From Planctomycetaceae bacterium (GTDB lineage Bacteria; Planctomycetota; Planctomycetia; Planctomycetales; Planctomycetaceae): DNA of 6,623 nt. Positions within the stretch are counted from its first letter, which is position 1; the number at the start of each line of letters is the position of its first letter. The position numbers were made by a program, and so were the translations under genes. Positions 1 through 5,578 of the stretch are shown here, in pieces. The stretch covers positions 1 through 6,623 of the forward strand of contig JAJDEK010000377.1 of NCBI GenBank assembly GCA_029259875.1, in the 5' to 3' direction. The notes beneath the pieces were generated by a model that did no database searches, had not been told where the DNA came from, and saw only the letters and a program-made list of their open reading frames with translations.

Positions 1-1
1 A

Positions 2-85
2 CACAAAAACATACTCATCGCTGCTTCCGTCCTGGCCGGTGTTTGCCTGATCGCTGGCATCGGGTACTGGTTGCTCTCGAAGTAA
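2..85 (+). CDS. C-terminal end of a membrane-anchored protein (5' end outside window)
   Basis: The reading frame is open from the left edge to a TAA at 83-85 and gives 27 residues. It starts HKNILIAASVLAG and ends IGYWLLSK. About 22 consecutive hydrophobic or small residues followed by a single lysine before the stop look like a C-terminal transmembrane helix, so the parent protein is probably tail-anchored or ends in its last membrane span. The rest of the gene lies to the left of the window and the family cannot be named. It converges on the SGNH hydrolase gene with a 37-base gap. The open frame is short, so it could be chance, but the composition is strongly membrane-like and the stop fits the gene spacing. 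Confidence 0.55.
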   Translation, partial: HKNILIAASVLAGVCLIAGIGYWLLSK

Positions 86-122
86 TTTACATTGGCAAGC
101 ATCGACATCTATGCTGAGAAAT

Positions 123-971
123 TTATTTCGTCGTTAAAGTAGCCGCTATCTGCTTTGCCACCTGCTTACCTAACAGGTCGTACCCTTTGCCGTTAAAGTG
201 AACGTCTTTGGGATTCTGTGTCTCAGATAACTGAGGAGAGATAAAGGTAAACAGATCGTCAATCTCGACACCATGTTTTTTCATCACACGCGCTGCAATT
301 GCGTTCTTTTCCTCGAGCGCGGTTTTCATCTCAGGCCCTTCTTTCCAATCGGCGGGAATCGGCGTGCTGCTGGCCCAGATCAGTTTGGCCCCGGTTTCCT
401 TCAGTCGTTCCATAATCGTTTCTAATCGCGACTCATAATCAGCCGGCAGTGTGCGGCGGTCGTGTATTCCAAAATTAAAATGAATAACGTCCCAGTTCCC
501 CTTACCGAGCCATACATCCAATTTTTTCAATGCGGTCGCAGTCGGTCCACAATTGGCAGGTGCGCGATGCACGTTTGCTTTGCCCGCAAGTGCTTTCCGT
601 GCGGCTAATGTGTACCCTCGTGAAACAGAATCCCCAATCAGTAAAACACGAGGAAGCTTCGGATCATCGGCGACATAATCCCAAGCGGCGACTCTTCCTG
701 CTAACTTTTGTTTTTTATAAATCGGTAGATAAAATGTCCCCAGGTTCTCTTCCAGCACCGTTTCCCAGCTTTGTTGCTCAGGTGAAAGTGTCGCTTTCCA
801 GTCCGCAAACTTTTGATTCACATCCGCTTCCTGCTTTGCTTTTTTCGCAGCAGCTTCCTTAGCATTTGTCGGTTCTGTTTTCTTGTCTTTACCCCAAATT
901 GGGGATACGATAAAGCCTGTGAATACGCATATCAAAATATATGATCGCAAATAATGAATTTGTTTGGACAT
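123..971 (-). CDS. Secreted SGNH/GDSL-type hydrolase (esterase/deacetylase-like)
   Basis: A 282-residue predicted secreted hydrolase. Residues 1-27 form a signal peptide (basic start, hydrophobic core YILICVFTGFIVS, likely cleavage after PIWG) with no lipobox. A Lys/Ala-rich linker follows. The SGNH blocks are visible in order: nucleophile block LLIGDSVSRGY (Ser about 115), block II NCG (about 140-142), block III FNFGIHD (about 166-171) and the C-terminal KDVHFNGKGYDLLG (catalytic His about 258). Family knowledge: such enzymes hydrolyse ester or acetyl groups, often on carbohydrates; the substrate here is unknown. Block III has His where the classic GxND has Asn, and the Asp-His spacing is DxH rather than DxxH. 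Both fit my memory of planctomycete paralogues. I chose the ATG at 971 because AGGA lies 8 bases upstream and the signal peptide then has normal length. Upstream in-frame ATGs at 1007 (AAGGG before it) and 1022 would add 12 or 17 residues. Confidence 0.88.
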   Translation of the reverse strand: MSKQIHYLRSYILICVFTGFIVSPIWGKDKKTEPTNAKEAAAKKAKQEADVNQKFADWKATLSPEQQSWETVLEENLGTFYLPIYKKQKLAGRVAAWDYVADDPKLPRVLLIGDSVSRGYTLAARKALAGKANVHRAPANCGPTATALKKLDVWLGKGNWDVIHFNFGIHDRRTLPADYESRLETIMERLKETGAKLIWASSTPIPADWKEGPEMKTALEEKNAIAARVMKKHGVEIDDLFTFISPQLSETQNPKDVHFNGKGYDLLGKQVAKQIAATLTTK

Positions 972-979
972 GAAGTTCT

Positions 980-983
980 TCCT
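980..983 (-). promoter_or_regulatory. Ribosome binding site deciding the SGNH hydrolase start
   Basis: On the minus strand AGGA sits 8 bases before the ATG at 971-969 (AGGAAGAACTTC then ATG). It supports the shorter start over the in-frame ATGs at 1007 and 1022. The ATG at 1007 also has a purine run (AAGGG) 7 bases upstream, so the choice is likely but not certain. Confidence 0.5.
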
Positions 984-1142
984 GACATCTATAATTGATA
1001 AGATCATAAAATAACCCTTCATTTCAGAATACCGAGAGCGGAGAGACGAAACAATCTCACCTGCATAATTGTTTTCAAACTGGTTCTATAGAAAATGATC
1101 TAAATACAATATGAAAAAACATAAATCCGCTTCATATCAACC

Positions 1143-1146
1143 GAGG
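1143..1146 (+). promoter_or_regulatory. Ribosome binding site for the GTG-started aldolase
   Basis: GAGG lies 8 bases before the GTG at 1155-1157. This spacing is canonical and supports the non-ATG start, which also gives the N-terminus expected for HpcH/HpaI aldolases. Confidence 0.65.
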
Positions 1147-1154
1147 ATCTTAAC

Positions 1155-1904
1155 GTGTCACACAACTTCCGCTCGAAACTGAAACAAGGCGAACTGCTGA
1201 TAGCACCAATGGTGACCCTGTCCTGCCCGGAAACTGCTGAGATTTTGTCTGAAGTAGGCTATGACTGGTTGTTTCTCGACGCCGAACATAGTACGTATGC
1301 GGCATCAGACCTGCAGACAATCATAGGACGCGTAGGACATACTTTACCCTGTCTCGTCAGACTCGCAGCGCCGGAAGAAGTGCTCATCAAAAAAGCGCTT
1401 GACCTTGGTGCCGCGGGGATCATTGCGCCACAGGTTAACACTCCAGAATTAGCGGAAAAAATTGTTTCATCCTCAAAGTACTCTCCTCAGGGGACCCGAG
1501 GTGTCGGACTGGGACGTGCACACGGTTATGGTTTTTCTTTCGATGACTATCTCGGTTCCGCTAATGACAATACGACAGTGGTTGTGCAAGCCGAACATAT
1601 TGACGCAGTCAATAACATTGAAGAGATCGTTAAAGTTCCCGGTGTCGACGCTGTTTTGATCGGCCCTTACGATCTCTCTGCCAGCCTCAAAAAAATCGGT
1701 GAGATCGATCATCCCGATGTCGTGAATGCCATTCAGCATGTGACTGAAGTCTGCCAAAAACATAACATGCCTCTGGGTATCTTCGGTGTGACTGTGGATG
1801 CAGTGAAACCCTATATAGATAAAGGATTCACGCTGATCACAGTCGGCGTTGATACAGTCATATTAGGACAAGCAGCTCGGAAAATGCTGGGACAGTTAAA
1901 GTAA
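1155..1904 (+). CDS. HpcH/HpaI-family class II (metal-dependent) aldolase
   Basis: A 249-residue cytoplasmic TIM-barrel enzyme of the HpcH/HpaI aldolase / citrate lyase family, normal length for the group (about 250-265). Family knowledge: these enzymes reversibly cleave 2-keto-3-deoxy sugar acids or 4-hydroxy-2-ketoacids to pyruvate and an aldehyde with a divalent metal. Visible hallmarks: DWLFLDAEHS (His45 catalytic), LVRLA (Arg69, pyruvate binding), GAAGIIAPQVNT, PQGTRGVG (111-118), VVQAEHIDAV (Glu147, metal ligand) and IGPYDLSASL (Asp173, metal ligand). All catalytic positions are present, so it should be active. The exact substrate cannot be told: 2-keto-3-deoxyaldarate, 2,4-dihydroxyheptanedioate or a related ketoacid are all possible. 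The start is GTG with a good Shine-Dalgarno, and the N-terminus (FRSKLKQGE) aligns with family starts. A GNAT gene follows 13 bases downstream, probably in the same operon. Confidence 0.92.
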   Translation: MSHNFRSKLKQGELLIAPMVTLSCPETAEILSEVGYDWLFLDAEHSTYAASDLQTIIGRVGHTLPCLVRLAAPEEVLIKKALDLGAAGIIAPQVNTPELAEKIVSSSKYSPQGTRGVGLGRAHGYGFSFDDYLGSANDNTTVVVQAEHIDAVNNIEEIVKVPGVDAVLIGPYDLSASLKKIGEIDHPDVVNAIQHVTEVCQKHNMPLGIFGVTVDAVKPYIDKGFTLITVGVDTVILGQAARKMLGQLK

Positions 1905-1917
1905 ATTGGAATTAATC

Positions 1918-2424
1918 ATGATTAAGACACGCGATGCCACCGCGGCAGATCTTCCAGCGATCGTCGATATTTATAATCAATCGATCCCTGCTGGAACGGC
2001 AACGGCAGACACGAAATCTATTACGGTCGCTGACCGCCAACAATGGTTTCAGCAGTTCTCACCCAAAAAACGTCCGATCTGGGTCGCCGTGGATGAAGAA
2101 GGCCAAATTGTAGGCTGCATCTATATGATTTCGTTTTATGCCGGTCGCCCCGCGTATGACAAGACAGCAGAAGTCAGTCTTTACCTCGCCAATTCACACC
2201 AGAAACAGGGACTTGGTTCGTTTCTGTTACAAAAGATGATTGACGCCTGCCCTGCACTGGGAATCACGACACTCGTTGGTATGCACTTTGACCATAACGA
2301 AGGTACTAAGCACTTAAACGAAAAGTTTGGGTTTGAAGTCTGTGGCCACTTGCCTGAAATCGCTGAAGTCCACGGACAGAAACGTGGGCTGTTGATCTCA
2401 CTTCTGCGAATTCCAGAAGCGTAA
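1918..2424 (+). CDS. GNAT N-acetyltransferase, phosphinothricin acetyltransferase (PAT)-like
   Basis: A 168-residue cytoplasmic acetyl-CoA-dependent N-acetyltransferase of the GNAT fold. The order and wording of motifs match the PAT/bar-like branch: IKTRDATAADLPAIVDIYN at the start, RQQWF (40-44), RPIWVAVDEEGQIVGC, YDKTAEVSLYL (Glu85, equivalent to the catalytic Glu of PAT), the acetyl-CoA pyrophosphate loop QKQGLG (95-100), and HLNEKFGFEVCGHL (132-145). Family knowledge: PAT-like enzymes acetylate the amino group of phosphinothricin, methionine sulfone or sulfoximine, or related amino acids; the native substrate is often unknown. I chose the ATG at 1918. A TTG at 1906 is in frame but would add only four residues right after the aldolase stop. 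The binding site is weak (TTGGA about 7 bases upstream). The 13-base gap to the aldolase suggests cotranscription and possibly translational coupling. Confidence 0.88.
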   Translation: MIKTRDATAADLPAIVDIYNQSIPAGTATADTKSITVADRQQWFQQFSPKKRPIWVAVDEEGQIVGCIYMISFYAGRPAYDKTAEVSLYLANSHQKQGLGSFLLQKMIDACPALGITTLVGMHFDHNEGTKHLNEKFGFEVCGHLPEIAEVHGQKRGLLISLLRIPEA

Positions 2425-2425
2425 T

Positions 2426-2458
2426 GAGAATTGGAGATTACTCGTTCTCTTCTTTTTT
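2426..2458 (+). terminator. Possible intrinsic terminator of the aldolase-GNAT operon
   Basis: Two bases after the GNAT stop, GAGAA (2426-2430) can pair with TTCTC (2445-2449), and GAG (2434-2436) with CTC (2441-2443) around an ATTA loop. A T-rich tract TTCTTTTTT (2450-2458) follows. The stem is short with an internal loop, so it is weak. The T tract also encodes the lysine/glutamate end of the opposing gene, so part of the signal may be coincidence. Confidence 0.3.
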
Positions 2459-3052
2459 GGAATCACCAACACTGGTTTCTATTTGATCTTCACTTTTTAC
2501 TTCGGTTGTGGCTAGTGAATACGATTTAAATGCGTCCGCTGTAAGTTCGAGTGCGCGTCCTGCTGCAGTTAGGGCAAAACCACCATTTGTTGCAGAATCC
2601 TTAACATATGCAAGAAGATATTTGTCATTTTCCTGACCAGAATTCGTTAAATGCGCATCCCAGACAACAACGAGTTGTCCCTCCCGAATCATTTTTTGTA
2701 TTGACGGCGGAATCACAACAACTGAGACCGAATCGGGGGGAACGATGCTTGTCTGCTTAGGGGGTGGCGGTGGGTTGTTCATGAAATCTACTAGCTCATC
2801 CATACTTGTCGGAGAATGTTCCCGCACGCGATGAAATTCATGATAAGCCAAACCTAATTTTTGTAAATCGCCTTTGAGAGAACTCTCTTTTTGATTTGGC
2901 TGGCTACTTTGCTCGAAATAGATTCCAATGCAAACAACAATCAGTAATACAATCACCAGTACTCTGACAATCAACGGCGTTCGGTTAGACTTAATCTGTG
3001 AATCCACCTGTGATTGAATTTCTTGTGTTTCTTCGTGTTCCATTGAATCCAT
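2438..3052 (-). CDS. Single-pass membrane protein with degenerate DUF1559/pilin-like features
   Basis: A 204-residue protein I do not recognise as a named family. From the ATG at 3052 it has an acidic, Gln-rich N-terminal stretch (about 1-24), one transmembrane helix (about 26-45, LIVRVLVIVLLIVVCIGIY), then a soluble domain: LQKLGLAYHEFH (about 63-74), PTSMDEL, a run of five prolines (94-98), an Ile/Val-rich strand region, WDAH, YLLAYVKDSATNGGFAL, and AAGRALELTADAFKS (about 163-177). A charged tail ends in KKEENE. The GLAYHEFH...P...DEL stretch and the late AxGRxxxLTADxFK stretch recall planctomycete DUF1559 proteins (NxGLAxHNYH and H-X9-DG), but the N-terminal prepilin motif is absent. This link is inference. 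The start at 3052 was chosen because of GGGG 5 bases upstream and a compact topology; ATGs at 3091 and 3043 are alternatives. It lies 153 bases downstream of CHAD and converges on GNAT with a 13-base gap. Confidence 0.72.
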   Translation of the reverse strand: MDSMEHEETQEIQSQVDSQIKSNRTPLIVRVLVIVLLIVVCIGIYFEQSSQPNQKESSLKGDLQKLGLAYHEFHRVREHSPTSMDELVDFMNNPPPPPKQTSIVPPDSVSVVVIPPSIQKMIREGQLVVVWDAHLTNSGQENDKYLLAYVKDSATNGGFALTAAGRALELTADAFKSYSLATTEVKSEDQIETSVGDSKKEENE

Positions 3053-3205
3053 GATGGCCCCAAATTTCAATCGGCATGATACAGCAGACATCGAAACGCA
3101 AGATGCCGCTTCAAGGGTATGAACATGACAGTTGAAATTACTGTACTCAGAAATACCTCTAAATACAAGAAGAGTAACACGATACCTTGAAAGGACGTAG
3201 TCTGA

Positions 3206-4117
3206 TTAGCGAAGACTCTCATTCCGCCAAAGATTCCAGTAAGCTCGCATGCGACGCGCAAATGCTTTTGGCTTCTCCGCATAAACACGGCCTGCTATTT
3301 TGAAAGCCATTGATTGCAATTCCTCTTTTCTCTGTTTAATCATTCTCAGGAGTAAATCGATATCAGCAGGTGATCCGAGTATCGCTTCATCACTTTGCAT
3401 GAGTTGAGTCATGACTACCAAATCATGGTCATCTCCCAATAAATCATTTAATTGATCCAGTTCAACGATGCGAGCAGAAAGCACCGGTTGCCAGAGATCG
3501 ACGATGAGTCTCATATGATAAAGATGATTTTTGCTTGCTTTGCGACATTCGTGTAATCGTTCATCATTCGGGCAGAGGTGGCTTTTTTTTAATGCTTTCG
3601 CGCCTTGTTGATAGGTTTGCTGCAAACCGTGTGTGATGATTTTCCCCGCCGCTCCTTTGATCGTCCAGTTCATAACAGAGCGTCGAGCTTCTTCAAGTTG
3701 CTCTGACAGTTTTTCTAACTCTCTATCTAGATCGATCCATTCTTTCACGATATTCTGTCTACGAGAAAGAAATTTTCGTTCGAATTTAGAAAACAACTCT
3801 GCATTTTCAGAATTACAAAAACGCGCACGCAGTTTTTTAAGCGATTCCAACATTGATTCCGCATCTCTTACGCGAGACAACCTGCGACCTGCAGCACTAT
3901 ACCAGGCATTGAGTCGGGAATACTCATCACCCAGCCCTGAACGGACAAGGCGAATCAAACCACGCAGTTTCTTAAACTGTTTTCGAACCTCATGGATGGC
4001 TGTATGTTGGTCTCGCATTGGGTTCTGCAACTCTCGAATCGCTTGGCTCAATTGCTCTTGTGCGATCCGACGAACTCCATTAGCCAGTGATTCATCCTGC
4101 TTAAATTGGTATCCCAT
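3206..4117 (-). CDS. CHAD-domain protein (polyphosphate-binding type)
   Basis: A 303-residue, strongly basic, helix-rich cytoplasmic protein made up of one CHAD domain. The N-terminal half carries AIHEVRKQFKKLRGLIRLV (about 40-58; His42, Arg45, Lys46, Lys49, Lys50, Arg52) and LSRVRDAE (80-87). A probable coiled coil follows (about 107-147, FERKF to LEEARR). The second half repeats the pattern: ERLHECRKASKNHLYHMRLI (about 186-205) and LNDLLGDDHDL (223-232). Family knowledge: CHAD domains bind inorganic polyphosphate through these His/Lys/Arg faces and associate with polyphosphate granules. No triphosphatase (CYTH) domain is fused, so it is a stand-alone CHAD. No polyphosphate kinase or phosphatase is nearby. 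The ATG at 4117 has no strong Shine-Dalgarno; the bases just upstream hold a 12-base AT palindrome. It lies 51 bases downstream of the MFS gene and may be cotranscribed with it. Confidence 0.9.
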   Translation of the reverse strand: MGYQFKQDESLANGVRRIAQEQLSQAIRELQNPMRDQHTAIHEVRKQFKKLRGLIRLVRSGLGDEYSRLNAWYSAAGRRLSRVRDAESMLESLKKLRARFCNSENAELFSKFERKFLSRRQNIVKEWIDLDRELEKLSEQLEEARRSVMNWTIKGAAGKIITHGLQQTYQQGAKALKKSHLCPNDERLHECRKASKNHLYHMRLIVDLWQPVLSARIVELDQLNDLLGDDHDLVVMTQLMQSDEAILGSPADIDLLLRMIKQRKEELQSMAFKIAGRVYAEKPKAFARRMRAYWNLWRNESLR

Positions 4118-4128
4118 TACAAAACCCG

Positions 4129-4140
4129 AATTTTAAAATT
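4129..4140. repeat. 12-base perfect palindrome before the CHAD gene
   Basis: AATTTTAAAATT is a perfect palindrome that ends 11 bases before the CHAD ATG. It directly abuts and slightly overlaps a second dyad, ATTGAT (4138-4143) with ATCAAT (4152-4157). It could be an operator, part of a promoter for CHAD, or just AT-rich spacer. Confidence 0.35.
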
Positions 4141-4168
4141 GATATGATGGAATCAATCGAAAAAAATC

Positions 4169-5380
4169 TCATGAATGCGTTGTTGATTCTACCCAGTGCA
4201 TCACACCCACAATCAGTACTCCCGAGATGGCAAATCCACTAATAACAGGGATTACTGTACCATTATAACTATGACCGATGAGAATTCCGCAGGGTACAGA
4301 AATGAAAGTGGAAATCGCCCCTGTCACAGCGGCTCCGATTCCAGCGATATGCCCAAGCGGCTCCATGGCCATTGCGTTTAAATTTCCATACATAATACCA
4401 AAGCAAAATAGAATCATCATCATATACAGCATCAGCGCCCATAATGGAGGGTGCCCGGCCTTTGATAAGACATAGAGAAAAAACAACAGGGAAATGGCTG
4501 TGGAAATGCGTTTGGACCAGCGCGAAAGATTCTGCATACCAAAACGCATCACGAGTCTGCCATTCACAAAAGAGGCACTGCCGATACAAAGCGCCAGAAT
4601 CGCAAAATAAAGTGGAAATAAAGTTCCTAATTGATATTGCTTTTGAAATATCAGTTGAGCCGAACTTAAATACCCAAGAAACGCACTCGATATCAAACCC
4701 AGAGAGATCGTATATCCCAAGGAAACCCGATGAGAACAGACTTCAAAAATCCCTCGTTTAATTCGCCCAAAGGTAAACGGGATACGATGATCGTCAGTCA
4801 GAGTTTCGGGTAATCTTAGTGAGAACCAGATGAGAGTCAAAACACCACAACATAATAATGCGGCAAAGATAGCCCGCCAGTGGGTGACGAATAAAATCCC
4901 TTGTCCTAAAGCTGGGGCTATCGCAGGCACAAAAATAAAAATCGTCATCACAAACGACATCACCCGCGCCATCGCTGGACCTTCATATTGATCACGGACA
5001 ATTGCCACAATCACACACCTTGGTGCTGCCAGTCCCAATCCTTGTAGAAACCGTCCACTGAGCATCACCGTAAGATCCGTTGAAAACAGCGAGCATAAAC
5101 AACCCGCAAGAAACAAACTGAACCCCAAATAAATGGCAGGCTTGCGGCCTATCGTGTCTGATAGTGGCCCGTAGATTCCTTGCCCCAAAGCCAGTCCCAG
5201 AAATAAAATTGTGACGATCAACTGGCTATCATTGACTTCTTTTGCCCCCAGATCCTGACCAATTTCAGTTAACGCAGGCAGCATTGCATCAATCGACAAG
5301 GCCACCAACGACTGCATCAGTGCCATCATCGCCACAAATTCGCCGAAAGGTAATGCCGCTGGTTCTCGTTTGTAATTCAA
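4169..5380 (-). CDS. Bcr/CflA-family MFS drug exporter (DHA1 type)
   Basis: A 403-residue inner-membrane proton-coupled exporter with about 12 hydrophobic spans, normal length for the Bcr/CflA group. Signatures in order: ALSIDAMLPAL in the first span (Asp31), motif A GPLSDTIGRKP (71-81), motif B RFLQGLG with IVRDQY (110-132), VPAIAPALGQ (151-160), and AMAMEPLGHIAGIGAAVTG (336-354), typical of this subfamily. Family knowledge: members export bicyclomycin, chloramphenicol, sulfonamides, or sometimes small amino-acid-like metabolites; the substrate here is not predictable. The start is TTG. The next in-frame ATG (5329) would cut into the first span, and FGEFVAMMALMQ before SIDAML is the expected N-terminus, so TTG is preferred. 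Only a weak purine run (AGAGA) about 10 bases upstream serves as binding site. A small upstream ORF ends by overlapping this start (TTGA). CHAD follows after 51 bases. Confidence 0.9.
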   Translation of the reverse strand: MNYKREPAALPFGEFVAMMALMQSLVALSIDAMLPALTEIGQDLGAKEVNDSQLIVTILFLGLALGQGIYGPLSDTIGRKPAIYLGFSLFLAGCLCSLFSTDLTVMLSGRFLQGLGLAAPRCVIVAIVRDQYEGPAMARVMSFVMTIFIFVPAIAPALGQGILFVTHWRAIFAALLCCGVLTLIWFSLRLPETLTDDHRIPFTFGRIKRGIFEVCSHRVSLGYTISLGLISSAFLGYLSSAQLIFQKQYQLGTLFPLYFAILALCIGSASFVNGRLVMRFGMQNLSRWSKRISTAISLLFFLYVLSKAGHPPLWALMLYMMMILFCFGIMYGNLNAMAMEPLGHIAGIGAAVTGAISTFISVPCGILIGHSYNGTVIPVISGFAISGVLIVGVMHWVESTTHS

Positions 5381-5436
5381 GGAAAATAATTCTCTGAAAA
5401 GGGCTCATCCATGTAAAACACACATGCACGGCGCAT
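5377..5436 (-). other. Possible 19-codon upstream ORF overlapping the MFS start
   Basis: On the minus strand an ATG at 5436 opens a 19-codon frame (MRRACVFYMDEPFSENYFP) that ends in TGA at 5379-5377. The stop shares bases with the TTG start of the exporter (TTGA), the geometry used for termination-reinitiation. A second ATG in the same frame at 5412 gives an 11-residue version. Neither ATG has a clear Shine-Dalgarno, and no conservation can be checked here, so it may be chance. Confidence 0.25.
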
Positions 5437-5440
5437 GCTG
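5420..5440 (-). repeat. Inverted repeat near the likely MFS transcription start
   Basis: CATGC (5423-5427) and GCATG (5433-5437) pair around ACGGC. With one bulged C the flanking ACA and TGT extend the stem to 8 pairs. It sits about 40-60 bases before the exporter start and just downstream of a possible -10 (TATGAT, 5445-5450 on minus). That places it like an operator or an early leader hairpin. Confidence 0.35.
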
Positions 5441-5444
5441 TTGA

Positions 5445-5450
5445 ATCATA
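5445..5450 (-). promoter_or_regulatory. Possible -10 element for the MFS gene
   Basis: The minus strand reads TATGAT, five of six matches to the sigma-70 consensus. About 16 bases upstream is TTTAGT, a poor -35. The predicted transcription start would fall near 5438, inside the CATGC/GCATG dyad. Planctomycete promoters are not well defined, so this is tentative. Confidence 0.22.
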
Positions 5451-5489
5451 CAGGCTCTCTCCTAAAACTAAAGACACTCAGGTTATTTA

Positions 5490-5523
5490 AAGGTTCCTCT
5501 TGCTCATTTAATAGGGAAACCTT
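5490..5523. repeat. Inverted repeat in the divergent MFS / small-protein intergenic region
   Basis: AAGGTTCC (5490-5497) pairs with GGAAACCTT (5515-5523) as 8 base pairs with one bulged A, around a 17-base loop. It lies about 25-58 bases upstream of the TATAAT at 5548, an upstream position suited to a regulator shared by the two divergent genes. No T tract follows, so it is not a terminator. Confidence 0.3.
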
Positions 5524-5547
5524 ATCTTTCGCGTTGTAAGGCTGTTC

Positions 5548-5553
5548 TATAAT
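5548..5553 (+). promoter_or_regulatory. Likely -10 element for the 89-residue protein gene
   Basis: A perfect TATAAT on the plus strand, 25 bases before the ATG at 5579, predicts a short leader of about 20 bases containing the GAGAG at 5569-5573 as binding site. No good -35 hexamer is visible at 16-18 bases upstream (region TATCTTTCGC), so it would need an extended context or an activator. Confidence 0.38.
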
Positions 5554-5578
5554 CAACCACTAACTAAAGAGAGATCAT

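Noticed and set aside
98..115. AGCAT / ATGCT inverted repeat between the left-edge gene and the SGNH gene, as a terminator
   Set aside because: The stem is only 5 pairs with an 8-base loop and no real T tract on either strand.
530..862. 110-residue open frame on the plus strand
   Set aside because: It lies entirely antisense to the well-supported SGNH hydrolase, has no recognisable motifs and a Ser/Pro/Cys-rich composition typical of a shadow frame.
990..995. A perfect TATAAT on the plus strand
   Set aside because: It lies 160 bases before the aldolase start, over the SGNH leader, with no -35 at the right spacing; the region is AT-rich, so a chance match is likely.
1105..1110. TACAAT as a -10 for the aldolase gene
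   Set aside because: The position is plausible, but no -35 is visible at 16-18 bases (region TGGTTCTA), so it is too weak to list as a feature.
3067..3288. 73-residue minus-strand open frame across the CHAD end and spacer
   Set aside because: It overlaps the CHAD coding region in another frame, shows no motif, and has no binding site.
3633..4136. 167-residue plus-strand open frame
   Set aside because: It is antisense to the CHAD gene, whose motifs are clear. The Arg/Ser-rich translation is what the reverse of a Lys/Arg/Glu-rich helical protein gives.
5289..5477. 62-residue minus-strand frame upstream of and into the MFS gene
   Set aside because: It overlaps the MFS N-terminus out of frame and shows no family features; a frameshifted MFS start is not needed because the TTG start gives the expected N-terminus.
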